Counted from the stretch's first letter, positions 8,712 to 17,560 are shown. The stretch: 64,000 nt of DNA from Balneolaceae bacterium (GCA_017643365.1 JAEPNO010000004.1:141085-205084); one strand, 5' to 3'. Made by a program: numbers and translations. Notes: a model not told the origin generated them from the letters alone.

Positions 8712-9950
8712 TTACTTTTCCCAAAAAGAGTAGTAGCTTTTGAAAGCGTATTTTAAGTTTACCGTAAATGCGGTGAATTTAATGGTGTTGTATTCATCAT
8801 AGCTTGAGATGGTACGATCTATAAATTCTACTTTAGATTCTAGACTGAAGCGGTTCAACGTTGTTATTCCCAGCCCAAAAGTGGGGATCAGATTTTCATT
8901 TTCGTACACAAAGTTAGGACTTCTTTCATATTTCAACGAAATACCATCTTGAATAGCCAGAGGTTTTGCAATACCTGCATCAGCATATAGCTTAAATGCC
9001 GAATTAGTATTTAGGTAGCCTCGAAAACCGAACGTGAGGTACAAATAATCGATATTCTTTTCTACAAATTGGTTACCTAGAGGCATGTTGATAATGGAAC
9101 TATCATAAGATCTAGCGAAATCGAATCTTAAAATTGAGGCTATTCTGTTTCGGTAAGGCGCAATAAGATATTCGAACTCGATGCCGACATTGGTGAAGCC
9201 AAAATCTTTCCAGGTAAAGATATTTTCAGAAGTTACGCTTTCTGTTGAAGTCATTTTATTCCATCGGATTCCTGTAAACGCGGATATATTCAAATATCTG
9301 AGAGAATGGTTGCTACTTCCTGGAATTCGGTTGTAGGCGAAGTTAATACAAGTATTCAAGTATTCGATAAAGAGCATTAAACTCTGTTCATTATACTTTA
9401 CATCATCAATCGTTTTAGAGTAACTGAAGCAATCATCGATACTATCTAATTGTTCCCGATAGTTATTGTTATTGTATAGACCACGCTCGCCTCGATATTG
9501 TTTATAAATTAAAGGAGTAAGGGTATCACTTGATCCGGTTTTTATAAAAAAGTAGGAGTGCGTTTCAGTTTTATATTTAAACAAAGAAATCCCACCCTCT
9601 ACAATTAGTTCTAAAAATAGATGCCGGTTTTCAAAAGACGGTTCTTTAATCTCGTTTACATGATTTACAGATGTATCAATTTCAACGATGTGAGGTACCA
9701 ACTGTAGACCAGAAACCTCAATTTTCTTAACTGCGAAAGGGCTTAACTCGATCGTTGAATCCCGTCTTGTTCTTTTAAATCGGATATCATTTGGGATTTC
9801 ATCCAGAAATGATCGATCAATGAACCCGGAATGCTTCACATCGTTTAAATCGATGTAGTAGCCTTTCTCGAAGAGGGGTTGAGCCTTCAAAAAAGATGGC
9901 AGGAGTATAGCTACTACAATAAATGAGATAAGCACTAAATATTTGACCAT
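8712..9950 (-). CDS. predicted outer-membrane beta-barrel protein
   Basis: A 412-residue exported protein. Residues 1-23 are a signal peptide (hydrophobic core then SFLKAQ, the AQ cleavage end common in this group). The first third is a soluble domain with short strands (GYYIDLNDVKHSGFIDRSF, FAVKKIEVSGLQ). From about residue 215 alternating aromatic/hydrophobic strands typical of a beta barrel run to the end (FTGIRWNKM, FGFRGYLNT, FTVNLKYAFKSYYSFWEK). Family not recognised. It converges with the AAA+ gene, 37 bases apart. Confidence 0.6.
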   Translation of the reverse strand: MVKYLVLISFIVVAILLPSFLKAQPLFEKGYYIDLNDVKHSGFIDRSFLDEIPNDIRFKRTRRDSTIELSPFAVKKIEVSGLQLVPHIVEIDTSVNHVNEIKEPSFENRHLFLELIVEGGISLFKYKTETHSYFFIKTGSSDTLTPLIYKQYRGERGLYNNNNYREQLDSIDDCFSYSKTIDDVKYNEQSLMLFIEYLNTCINFAYNRIPGSSNHSLRYLNISAFTGIRWNKMTSTESVTSENIFTWKDFGFTNVGIEFEYLIAPYRNRIASILRFDFARSYDSSIINMPLGNQFVEKNIDYLYLTFGFRGYLNTNSAFKLYADAGIAKPLAIQDGISLKYERSPNFVYENENLIPTFGLGITTLNRFSLESKVEFIDRTISSYDEYNTIKFTAFTVNLKYAFKSYYSFWEK

Positions 9951-10021
9951 ACTCTGAACATAATCAAATATTTAGAATTTTAAATAGACAAATTCATTTT
10001 TTCTAGTACACAGCAGAAAAG

Positions 10022-10189
10022 TTATTTATTTAAAGCATCAATTTGCTTGAGGACTTCATTGGCTTCATGCGCTTTTTGATCGCTTAGTGTTCTATTGATG
10101 GACGATAAATTGTAGGATTCTTCCATCAATTTTTGGTACTTCTCGTTTAATTTTTCTGCTTCTGATTTCTTTTTGAATAGTCCGAACAT
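10022..10189 (-). CDS. small Lacal_2735/DUF6435-like protein
   Basis: A 55-residue protein starting MFGLFKKKSEAEKLNEKYQK. The string NRTLSDQKAHEANEVLKQI matches small proteins I recall as the Lacal_2735/DUF6435 family in flavobacteria and relatives, which have the same size and opening. The ATG at 10189 was chosen over the upstream in-frame ATG at 10219 because it places the conserved MFGLFKKK at the N-terminus. Function unknown; it is a single helical hairpin with no membrane segment. Confidence 0.65.
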   Translation of the reverse strand: MFGLFKKKSEAEKLNEKYQKLMEESYNLSSINRTLSDQKAHEANEVLKQIDALNK

Positions 10190-10267
10190 GGTAAAAGGAA
10201 TGTGTGATAGTTGAGACATCTAAAACAAAGCCAATCACTCGAATCGTTCGGTGAATAAGAATGAAAA

Positions 10268-10657
10268 TCAAGTTTTTGATTTACTACTGATCATTTTTTG
10301 AAGCGCAATAGTAAGGCCACCGGTTACCGCAATACTTGTTGAAACCAAGAACCGATTAATCATGTCGCTTATAGGCATAGATGTTGAAAGATAAGCTACC
10401 GTATCCATCAAAATTAATGAGCCTACAACGAAAACTAGAGCTCTTAACTGACTGCTTTTTTGGGGGATGAAAACCGTTGCAACACCGGTAATAATTCCGG
10501 CCAAAATGTTCATCAAATAACGAGCATTGGTTGCTGAGGTTATTTCATCCAAGCCAAAATAGTACCCCATGTTAGTTAGGCTATCGGATAAAAAATAGGC
10601 ACCTGCCAATCCTGTTAAAAAGCTTAATCCTATGCGCGAACGCTCTCGTTTTTCCAT
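10268..10657 (-). CDS. small integral membrane protein, unknown function
   Basis: A 129-residue protein with about four hydrophobic segments (IGLSFLTGLAGAYFL; YLMNILAGIITGVATVFI; ALVFVVGSLILMDTVAYL; FLVSTSIAVTGGLTIAL). The start at 10657 (MEKRERSRIG) is preferred over the longer frame from 10702, which would overlap the upstream gene by about 40 bases. Family not recognised. It follows the GGCT-like gene on the same strand with a 4-base gap, so the two are probably co-transcribed. Confidence 0.5.
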   Translation of the reverse strand: MEKRERSRIGLSFLTGLAGAYFLSDSLTNMGYYFGLDEITSATNARYLMNILAGIITGVATVFIPQKSSQLRALVFVVGSLILMDTVAYLSTSMPISDMINRFLVSTSIAVTGGLTIALQKMISSKSKT

Positions 10658-10661
10658 GAAA

Positions 10662-11069
10662 TTATCTATGTCCTTGATGATCTTGGTATCTACCCGAAGC
10701 AATCAATTTGAGTCCGTTTAAGTTCCGGTTGTAAAGGTAGGCAGAAGCTTGATAAATAGTACCATCAACGCTTACAGGGATAATCTCTCGCCGATATTCG
10801 TTGGGTTGATCAAACTCCGGTCCGCATTCTTCAAAACGATCCAGATATTGAACTAATTCATCTTCGTCTGATTCAATTTTATAAAGCTCGCCATACACGA
10901 TAGTTTTAGAATTAGGTTCATACACGATGCCGGGGTAGGATCCCAGATCAAAAAGTCGGCCGGGAGTAACGCCAACGCCAATCAAGCTGCATTTCTGGCG
11001 AATAAGGCGAGCGGCATCATTATCGTACATAGATTTTAGCAGGCCGTAAACAAAAATGTAGGACATCAT
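10662..11069 (-). CDS. gamma-glutamylcyclotransferase-like (AIG2/GGCT) protein
   Basis: A 135-residue protein of the GGCT-like fold. The N-terminal FVYGLLKS is the substrate-loop motif (usually YGSL) of the family. The Glu in LDRFEECGPEFD stands where the catalytic acid is expected, and YRREIIPV continues the typical core. Members cyclise gamma-glutamyl amines or peptides; the substrate cannot be predicted. An ATG one codon later is equally possible as the start. It is followed on the same strand by a small membrane protein. Confidence 0.75.
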   Translation of the reverse strand: MMSYIFVYGLLKSMYDNDAARLIRQKCSLIGVGVTPGRLFDLGSYPGIVYEPNSKTIVYGELYKIESDEDELVQYLDRFEECGPEFDQPNEYRREIIPVSVDGTIYQASAYLYNRNLNGLKLIASGRYQDHQGHR

Positions 11070-11085
11070 TTTTCAGTAAAAATAA

Positions 11086-11115
11086 AAAAGCCGACGATGA
11101 ATACCGCCGGCTTTT
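11086..11115 (-). terminator. intrinsic terminator after azurin
   Basis: AAAAGCCG at 11086-11093 pairs with CGGCTTTT at 11108-11115 around a 14-base loop. Read on the minus strand the hairpin ends in a run of U, 30 bases after the azurin stop codon. The A/T tails on both arms could let it work in both directions. Confidence 0.8.
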
Positions 11116-11144
11116 GAGTCAGGAGATTGAATAATTACAAAGAA

Positions 11145-11597
11145 TTACTCAACAATAAATGTTCCGTTCATTAGTGCATAATGGCCGGGGAAGCTACAAA
11201 TGAAAGTGTATTCACCTTTTGCTGGTGCAACAAATTCGATAGTAGTTTCTTCGCCACCGCCAATTAATTCGGTGTAAGCGATGGTTCCTTCGCCTTCAGC
11301 CGGAATATAATCGTTATCGCGGGCTTGAACTGCTTTTTGTGCAAATGGTCCCATTTCGGTTCCTTGTGCAAGTAACACCCAGTTGTGGCCCATTGCAGCT
11401 TTAGGAAGCTTACCAACATGCTTTAGAGTAAGCACTACGGTATCACCTTCTTTAACTTTAATTTCGTTCAAGTTGAATTTCATTTGATCGTTTGATTCGA
11501 TCACGATTTCAACTTTATCTCTGGTAGCTAGATCGTTATTTACTGCCGCAAATGGGTTTACCATCACGAGAGCAAGTATTGTAATGATGAATGTCAT
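11145..11597 (-). CDS. azurin-type blue copper protein
   Basis: A 150-residue exported cupredoxin. A hydrophobic N-terminal signal peptide (ITILALVMVNPFAAV) is followed by the azurin fold. The copper ligands are all visible: His in MGHNWVL, then Cys, His and Met in CSFPGHYALMNGTF. This is the classic azurin spacing, so it should be a type 1 copper electron carrier in the periplasm. The loop GGGEETTIEFVAPAKGEYTFICSFPGH is the expected strand before the Cys ligand. It is a single gene with its own terminator and diverges from the ECF sigma factor. Confidence 0.92.
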   Translation of the reverse strand: MTFIITILALVMVNPFAAVNNDLATRDKVEIVIESNDQMKFNLNEIKVKEGDTVVLTLKHVGKLPKAAMGHNWVLLAQGTEMGPFAQKAVQARDNDYIPAEGEGTIAYTELIGGGEETTIEFVAPAKGEYTFICSFPGHYALMNGTFIVE

Positions 11598-11744
11598 AAT
11601 CCTCTAATATTAATTTTCAAATTCTATTGAAAATACCGATGGAATGTGAAGATTCTGTGAAGTTGAACGATCTAATTTTTCATTTCTAGGCCAATCATTA
11701 AATAAAAAATGAACCTTTACTTTTTTTCAGCGACTATATAGAAA

Positions 11745-12314
11745 ATGGCGAAAACAATAATATATAATCCAATCGAGTCGCTTGTATTAAGCTATCAAGG
11801 CGGTGATAAAACTGCTTTGAAAAAGCTGATTAAAGCATTCAATCCAAAAATTAGATCATCGATTCGATTTCAAGCTGGGATTAATGCTCCGGTAGATGAT
11901 ATCAGCCAGGAAAGTTGGTATGCGATTATTGATAAGATTGGTGAAACTAAGTTTACAATTGGCTTCGAAGTATGGGCATTAAGTATTGCTCGGCGAAAAG
12001 CCATCGACTGGATTCGAGCTCAACGTACCAACCGTGAAGTGTTTGCGATATCAGAGATTGTGGATTCGGTTGATCAAATAGATGAAGAAGCTGAATCACA
12101 CGAAGATTTATTGAAAAAGCTCAGGCTCGAAATTCTACGATTGCCAAAAACACATCAATTGATGATTTCGATGTTTTATCTGCAAAGTTATTCGATCGAA
12201 GAGATAAGCCAGGTTTTGCAAATACCCGTGGGTACGGTGAAATCAAGATTGTTTAAAGCCAGAGAATATTTGAAGCAAACGTTAAATCAAAAGAACAAAA
12301 AGGTGGAATCATGA
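11745..12314 (+). CDS. ECF-type RNA polymerase sigma factor
   Basis: A 189-residue sigma-70 family protein without region 1 or 3, so ECF class. Region 2 covers residues about 25-95 (DDISQESWYAIIDKI; ALSIARRKAIDWIRA, the -10 contacting helix). Region 4 covers about 130-180 (LPKTHQLMISMFYLQSYS; EEISQVLQIPVGTVKSRLFKA helix-turn-helix). It shares a 4-base overlap (ATGA) with the next gene, a small membrane protein that probably belongs to the same regulatory unit. No classical zinc anti-sigma factor is present. Confidence 0.9.
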   Translation: MAKTIIYNPIESLVLSYQGGDKTALKKLIKAFNPKIRSSIRFQAGINAPVDDISQESWYAIIDKIGETKFTIGFEVWALSIARRKAIDWIRAQRTNREVFAISEIVDSVDQIDEEAESHEDLLKKLRLEILRLPKTHQLMISMFYLQSYSIEEISQVLQIPVGTVKSRLFKAREYLKQTLNQKNKKVES

Positions 12315-12697
12315 AAAAGGAAGAGATTGACGCATTAATCGAAGAATCGCTAAGTCAAGATGAAGCAAAGTTTTATCATGAACTTGAAGAACCGGGACTT
12401 TTTACCCAATGGATGAATTTATATCGAACAAAATTTGCCGGCTGGATGATTGTTGCTACCATCGCTCAACTCATATTCACAGCATTAGCCGTATGGACAG
12501 GCTATCGATTTTTTACCGCAATTGAAGCTAACGAAACTTCATTTTGGGGGATGTGTTTTATTTTGAGTGTATTGGGCAATGCTATGTTAAAACTCTGGCA
12601 CTGGATGCAAATGGATAAATACGCGGTAATGCAAGAGATGAAACGCATCGAATTTCAAATTGCAGTGCTAACTGACAAGCTCACATCACAGAAATAA
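12311..12697 (+). CDS. DUF6768-like membrane protein coupled to the sigma factor
   Basis: A 128-residue protein with an acidic N-terminal segment (EEIDALIEESLSQDEAKFY), two membrane helices (residues about 45-70 and 80-100) and a C-terminal helix (MKRIEFQIAVLTDKL). The arrangement and the wording DALIEESLSQDE...LEEPGLF match proteins I recall as DUF6768, which are commonly encoded right behind ECF sigma genes. Translationally coupled to the sigma factor (start inside its last codons). It could tether or inhibit the sigma factor at the membrane; that is inference from position. Confidence 0.65.
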   Translation: MKKEEIDALIEESLSQDEAKFYHELEEPGLFTQWMNLYRTKFAGWMIVATIAQLIFTALAVWTGYRFFTAIEANETSFWGMCFILSVLGNAMLKLWHWMQMDKYAVMQEMKRIEFQIAVLTDKLTSQK

Positions 12698-12774
12698 GCG
12701 CAAAGTTTTTACCAAGAATTATACTTCAACTTTGCTACCTTCAGCATCACACACTCATTGATGCAGAATAGGTT

Positions 12775-13914
12775 ATGAAAAAGGAATTAGAGTCGATTCG
12801 TAAACGGCTAGACGAAATCGATCGAAGTATATTGATGGCACTGGCCGAGCGGCAGGGATTGGTTAAAGAGGTTTCGAACTACAAACTTACAACCAATACC
12901 GGCATTCGCGATATGGAACGTGAAGAGCGTTTGTTGAATAAGATAAGAGACGTTGCCGCCGAAATTGGCTTGGATAGATATTATGCCGAGCATCTTTTCC
13001 GAGAAATCATCACCAATTCGGTGCGCTATCAAACGCATTCGTTGGTGGATCATCAAAACGAAAATGACGCAAGCCATGTAAGCGTTAGTTATCAAGGCAC
13101 GGATGGTGCTTATAGCCATTTGGCTGCTCAACGACACTTTGATGAACGCTTTGAACATGTGGATTGCTACGGTTATGATACTTTTAAAGACGCCGCCAAA
13201 GCCCTCATCGATGGACATGTTGACTACGCCTTGCTTCCTATCGAGAACACAACTGCCGGTTCCATCAACGATACCTACGATATTTTGGGAGAGTCGAATC
13301 TTCATATTGTTGGCGAAGAAATCATTAAAGTGGTTCATTGTCTGCTTGCGGTAGAACAGGTCGAGGTGAGCCAGATTCGACGCATTTTATCGCACCCAAA
13401 AGCCATTGAGCAGTGCACCAATTTTCTGGCAAAGTTGCCGCGTTGTAAGGTTGAATCGTACCTGGATACTGCTATTTCAGCCAAAAAGGTGATGGACGAC
13501 GGTGATTTATCTCAAGCTGCCATAGCAGGTGCACACGCTGCCGATCATTATGGTTTGCAGGTGATAGCTCACGACATCGCCAATCAAAAAGAGAATTTTA
13601 CGCGATTCGTGGTAGTATCCAAAGAGGATGTAAGTGTGGATGTTCAAATCCCGACCAAAACTTCGTTGATGATGGTGACTTCGCATAAAGAAGGTGCGTT
13701 GGTAGAATGCTTGAATGCATTACATCGGCATGGAATAAATATCTGTAAGTTGGAATCTCGACCAAAAATAAATGAGCCTTTCCGGTATTCATTTTATGTA
13801 GATATTGAGGCGAATACCTCAGATCCGAATACTGAAAAGGCTTTGGAAGCTCTAGCTAATGAGGCCGTAGAATTGAAAGTATTTGGGAGCTACGCCAAAC
13901 AAATCAGTAATTAA
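12775..13914 (+). CDS. pheA: bifunctional chorismate mutase/prephenate dehydratase
   Basis: A 379-residue three-domain enzyme for phenylalanine synthesis. Residues 1-90 are an AroQ-type chorismate mutase (IRKRLDEIDRSILMALAERQ). Residues about 102-280 are prephenate dehydratase (VSYQGTDGAYSHLAA; PIENTTAGSINDTYDIL; NFTRFVVVS with the catalytic TRF). Residues about 290-370 are an ACT domain carrying the GAL and ESRP phenylalanine-binding motifs (KEGALVECL; LESRP), so feedback inhibition by phenylalanine should be intact. Length matches E. coli PheA (386). It ends one base before the convergent porin gene. Confidence 0.93.
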   Translation: MKKELESIRKRLDEIDRSILMALAERQGLVKEVSNYKLTTNTGIRDMEREERLLNKIRDVAAEIGLDRYYAEHLFREIITNSVRYQTHSLVDHQNENDASHVSVSYQGTDGAYSHLAAQRHFDERFEHVDCYGYDTFKDAAKALIDGHVDYALLPIENTTAGSINDTYDILGESNLHIVGEEIIKVVHCLLAVEQVEVSQIRRILSHPKAIEQCTNFLAKLPRCKVESYLDTAISAKKVMDDGDLSQAAIAGAHAADHYGLQVIAHDIANQKENFTRFVVVSKEDVSVDVQIPTKTSLMMVTSHKEGALVECLNALHRHGINICKLESRPKINEPFRYSFYVDIEANTSDPNTEKALEALANEAVELKVFGSYAKQISN

Positions 13915-14994
13915 TTACAGCGAATAGGTCAATCGAACGAAGGTCGAAAATATCATGTCGCTGGATGAATCTGAATGCCGTGCACGGTATCGGGCATCCA
14001 TATTCAGTTTGTTGTTGATATAATACTTGTATCGAATTTCGAGTTCTTCTGAAGCGGCAGCATAAGCCGTTCCCGTTAACCATTCACGATCGGTTCGCGA
14101 AAACTCGATCATAAAATCGTGCTTATTATCGTATCGGTTAATCCCAGCTGAAATAATTGCGTTTGTACCAGCCGATAACTCATTATTCAGATTTTGCCCA
14201 AGTTCACCGGCAAAGCGAATTGATCCACCGCTTAATAAACCAGGACGAGGAATATCAACCGCAGCGCGACTCATAACTAATGCATAGGTCGTGTAATCTC
14301 CGCCTTTTTGATATGCATTTGGAGCTACAAAAACTCCAAATCCTTTTTGAATGAAATTGTTTTCGTCACGAGTTCTGTTTTCTAGTCCAAAGTATGATGT
14401 GATGTTATGGTCAGCATTCCCAAAATTGAGTCCACTTCTATATGGATAAGTGGTATTGTTTTTAGGCTGAGATTCAAGAATTAACTCAGTGTACCATTCT
14501 GAGGTGAACTTATTTTTCCAATAAAGGCCATCGCTCCAATGCACGTTTACAGAATTACTTTGGAATCGAAATCCACTTCGTTGTGCATTCGATAATATAG
14601 CTACTGTATGTTGAAACCGGCCTATTTTCAATGTGCTAAACGCATTTTTGTTTTGATAATAAAACTCATCGAAAGATAGAGTTCCATGGTTTAGGCCTCC
14701 ACCATCAGCTTTTAGTGAAAAGCTTAAATTGTCGGTGTAATCACGAAACTGTCCTGCCAAACGAGCTTTAAAAGACGATTGTTCATTTAGTTGAATATTC
14801 ATCCCGTAGCGAATACGAACAGCGAAAAAATCGGAATCAGGATCTCCACTATTTCCAATACCTGTGAGATTATCGGTATTGCCGACATAGGCAAGGCGAA
14901 TGTTCCCATATGGAGTAATTTTGGTCTCCTGCGCTTGTGATGAAAGAGTAAAAAGTAAAATAAAAACCAGTGTTGAAATGGTTCTTAACAACAT
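13915..14994 (-). CDS. outer-membrane porin-like protein
   Basis: A 359-residue exported protein. A signal peptide (residues 1-21, LFTLSSQAQ) is followed by repeated amphipathic strands with turns rich in D, N and G through to the end (FKARLAGQFRDY; LEIRYKYYINNKLNMDARYRARH; FSTFVRLTYSL), as in a 14-18 strand porin. Specific family not recognised; alginate-export and phosphate-porin families look similar. A clear AGGAG lies six bases before the ATG (14996-15005). The exported carbonic anhydrase gene is just upstream on the same strand but separated by a terminator hairpin, so the two may be only partly co-expressed. Confidence 0.65.
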   Translation of the reverse strand: MLLRTISTLVFILLFTLSSQAQETKITPYGNIRLAYVGNTDNLTGIGNSGDPDSDFFAVRIRYGMNIQLNEQSSFKARLAGQFRDYTDNLSFSLKADGGGLNHGTLSFDEFYYQNKNAFSTLKIGRFQHTVAILSNAQRSGFRFQSNSVNVHWSDGLYWKNKFTSEWYTELILESQPKNNTTYPYRSGLNFGNADHNITSYFGLENRTRDENNFIQKGFGVFVAPNAYQKGGDYTTYALVMSRAAVDIPRPGLLSGGSIRFAGELGQNLNNELSAGTNAIISAGINRYDNKHDFMIEFSRTDREWLTGTAYAAASEELEIRYKYYINNKLNMDARYRARHSDSSSDMIFSTFVRLTYSL

Positions 14995-15020
14995 GAAATT
15001 CTCCTGTATTTAAATTGAAA

Positions 15021-15052
15021 AAGGGTGCTGCGATATCATCACAACACCCCTT
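15021..15052 (-). terminator. terminator between carbonic anhydrase and porin
   Basis: AAGGGTG at 15021-15027 pairs with CACCCCTT at 15045-15052 (one extra C). On the minus strand the hairpin is followed by TTTTTCAATTTAAA, directly ahead of the porin's Shine-Dalgarno sequence. It probably terminates carbonic anhydrase transcripts, with or without read-through into the porin gene. Confidence 0.7.
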
Positions 15053-15069
15053 GATTCTTAGGTACTAAA

Positions 15070-15798
15070 TTAATCAATGAAGGTCACTTTTCCAGTATCT
15101 AAATCGTAAAAAGCTCCAGCAATTAGTATGTCGCCATTTCTTTCTAGTTCAGCGATAATTGGACTATTTTTTCTCATTTCTTCGATTGTATGGCGTACGT
15201 TGTTATTTACAACTTCGGTTACATAATCACCATTTGCTACCGTTTGTTCGCCATTGTAATCGTCAGTCATAGCGATAGCAGGTTTTATGTTAGATAAGAG
15301 GGCAGTGATATTTCCCACTTGAACATCGTCGATAGCAGACTTTACTGCACCACATGACTCATGTCCCATGATAATAACCACTTTAGAGCCTGCAACCGCT
15401 GTACCAAATTCAATACTTCCTAACATATCGGTATTAACATTGTTGCCTGCAATCCGGCCAACAAATACATCGCCGACACCTTTGTCGAAAACTTGTTCAA
15501 CCGGAACTCGACTGTCGAGGCAAGAGATAATTACGGCTTCCGGAAACTGCCCGGCTGCTGTTGCAGCAACCTGAGCTTGCCAGTCGCGAGAGGTTAGATC
15601 ATTGTTGACGTATCGTTCATTTCCTGCTTTTAGGCCTTCAAGCACTTCCTGAGGTGTGAGTGCATCTTGCTTTTCTTTAGTCAAAACTTCCTTAACAGGA
15701 TCGGTTGCATAGCTGCCATTTTGGGCATTGGTGCATGCAAAAGTAAATAACGAAATTGCTATTACAGACAGAAAATTGATTGTTTTTTTTGTAAACAT
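15070..15798 (-). CDS. exported beta-class carbonic anhydrase
   Basis: A 242-residue beta-carbonic anhydrase that interconverts CO2 and bicarbonate. The zinc ligands and the Asp-Arg dyad are visible: Cys and DSR in SCLDSRVP, then His and Cys in MGHESCGAV. The N-terminus (FLSVIAISLFTFACTNAQ) is a signal sequence, with a Cys that could be lipidated although the lipobox is non-ideal. The enzyme is therefore probably periplasmic, which is less usual than cytoplasmic beta enzymes. The neighbouring porin suggests a shared role at the cell surface; this is inference. Confidence 0.88.
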   Translation of the reverse strand: MFTKKTINFLSVIAISLFTFACTNAQNGSYATDPVKEVLTKEKQDALTPQEVLEGLKAGNERYVNNDLTSRDWQAQVAATAAGQFPEAVIISCLDSRVPVEQVFDKGVGDVFVGRIAGNNVNTDMLGSIEFGTAVAGSKVVIIMGHESCGAVKSAIDDVQVGNITALLSNIKPAIAMTDDYNGEQTVANGDYVTEVVNNNVRHTIEEMRKNSPIIAELERNGDILIAGAFYDLDTGKVTFID

Positions 15799-16307
15799 GA
15801 CAGTTTAATTATGTTGTTGATGAATATAAAAATGGGGTTGCAATGGACATCCGACATCCACTGGTAAGAATCATGCAGCCTATTTAAGCTGCAATTTTCC
15901 CTAAGAAAGGTTCTAACTGCCTTAAATAATATACCTAAGTAAGTTTGCTAGGGAATGTAGTTTTAGCTCCGTTCAAATAAGCTTTTGAAGAAATAGCTCA
16001 AATCTTCACCCTTGTAAAAGGAAAGCGTTGAACATAAAAAGTTGTAGCAACTCGATCGTAAGCCGAGTAGGTAACTTTTAGAACAGGATTGGGTGACGAT
16101 TATAAACGGAAACATAGCCAGAGGCTGTTAATTGAACATTGCAGTTTAGCTAAATCCAAGTAAGACAGTCTATCTGTCCGACTCTTTATTTAAATCGATT
16201 CTAAATTAGTCCAGATTTTATTGTTAGCCAAGGGGTGCTTAGCCGGTTTTAAAATCATTTACAATTTAACGTAACTTGCAGTTAATATGTAAGCGCAAGC
16301 TAACACG
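15799..16307. other. 0.5 kb non-coding region with hairpins
   Basis: No convincing reading frame on either strand. It contains the carbonic anhydrase promoter and the xseA 3' flank, yet is far longer than other gaps nearby. Visible structure: GCAGC...GCTGC hairpin near 15874-15894; a nested stem with AAAAGTT at 16037-16043 pairing with AACTTTT at 16073-16079, and ACTCG at 16050-16054 pairing with CGAGT at 16064-16068; and GACAG-TCTAT-CTGTC near 16166. It could hold a small RNA. I could not match it to tmRNA, 6S, SRP RNA, RNase P or a riboswitch. Confidence 0.4.
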
Positions 16308-17501
16308 TTATTTAAATTGGATTTTTCCGTCTAACCACTCGGCTTCAACCTCCGTTCCCGGGGTGTAATCTTTTTTTGATCGAATCCAATGGTCATCTTG
16401 CCAAACGCGAACAAATCCTTTCTCAAGTGGAATGTTAGGATTCTGATTTTCAACAGCTTGAGTAAAGGTTGCAAGCGTGTGTTTACGTGAGATAAAAAGT
16501 CGATCAACTGTTTGTCGAAGTTGGGTTGTCAGCCGTACAACGTCATTTGAAGCTAGTTTCATCTTTTGTTGAACAGCGAGTAGGGCATAACTTTTTGATA
16601 AGCTACCAACTCGATCTTTATAATATTGAATGGCACCGGTTGTATTCAACTCTACCTTTCGATGAAGATCCTCAACCAGCATTCGCACTTCGTTTATATC
16701 GGGTGTGGCATAAACTGCTGCTTGAGTTGGTGTTGCGGCGCGCAAATCGGCAATAAAATCAGAAATTGAGAAATCAACTTCGTGCCCTACAGCGCTGATT
16801 ATAGGAACTGAGCAATCAAAAACAGCTCGGGCAACCACTTCTTCGTTAAACGCCCAAAGATCTTCCAATGAGCCACCACCACGACTAATAATGACAACAT
16901 CTACATTTTGATGGGCAGAGAAATAGTTTATCCCGTGAACAATTTCCGGGGCAGCGTTAACTCCCTGAACGCTGGCGTGATAAAGCTGAACTTCAGCAAC
17001 CGGCCATCGTTTTTCTAACGTGGATCGGATATCCTGAAAAGCAGCGGTAGTTTTGGAAGTAACAACGCCTATTTTTTTAGGGTATTTAGGAATGGGCTTT
17101 TTGTGGATGTCGTCGAAAAGACCTTCGGCTTTCAATTTGGCTTTCAGAGCTTCAAAAGCCTGCTGAAGCTTTCCAATCCCGGCTTGTTGAACCAACCCCA
17201 CAATCATTTGATAACGGCCGTGTGGGGCGTACACTTGAATATCGCCACCCACAACAATTTGCTGCCCATCCATTAGATTCAGCCCTAATCGTTGCGCAGT
17301 ATTTCGCCAGATCACACAAGGCAATTGTGCACCCGAATCTTTTAGCGTGAAATAAATATGTCCGTTTGCACTTTGTTTTACGTTGCTGGCTTCACCTTCA
17401 ACCAGAATATCCACAAAGTTTTGCTCAAGCAGATTTTTGATTTTACCTGTGAGTTCGGTAACGGTGGGAATATCAAATAAAAAGGGAATTTGTTTCGACA
17501 T
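16308..17501 (-). CDS. xseA: exodeoxyribonuclease VII large subunit
   Basis: A 397-residue protein. The N-terminal OB fold (residues about 8-100: FVDILVEGEASNVKQSANGHIYFTLKD) is followed by the catalytic domain (KKIGVVTSKTTAAFQDI; VDVVIISRGGGSLEDLWAFNEE; PIISAVGHEVDFSISDF; RAATPTQAA), all hallmarks of XseA, which degrades single-stranded DNA with XseB. The start at 17501 (MSKQIPFLFD) is preferred over the in-frame ATG at 17555, because the 18 extra residues are unlike the family and the longer start crowds the divergent gene at 17561. No xseB is visible next to it. Confidence 0.92.
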   Translation of the reverse strand: MSKQIPFLFDIPTVTELTGKIKNLLEQNFVDILVEGEASNVKQSANGHIYFTLKDSGAQLPCVIWRNTAQRLGLNLMDGQQIVVGGDIQVYAPHGRYQMIVGLVQQAGIGKLQQAFEALKAKLKAEGLFDDIHKKPIPKYPKKIGVVTSKTTAAFQDIRSTLEKRWPVAEVQLYHASVQGVNAAPEIVHGINYFSAHQNVDVVIISRGGGSLEDLWAFNEEVVARAVFDCSVPIISAVGHEVDFSISDFIADLRAATPTQAAVYATPDINEVRMLVEDLHRKVELNTTGAIQYYKDRVGSLSKSYALLAVQQKMKLASNDVVRLTTQLRQTVDRLFISRKHTLATFTQAVENQNPNIPLEKGFVRVWQDDHWIRSKKDYTPGTEVEAEWLDGKIQFK

Positions 17502-17560
17502 ATCACGATTGGATTTCCGCCAATGATAAGGATATTTTGACGCCCGAATAATCAAAGTTT

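Noticed and set aside
15799-16307. tmRNA, 6S RNA, SRP RNA or RNase P RNA
   Set aside because: None of the conserved strings of these RNAs could be found; left as unassigned structured region.
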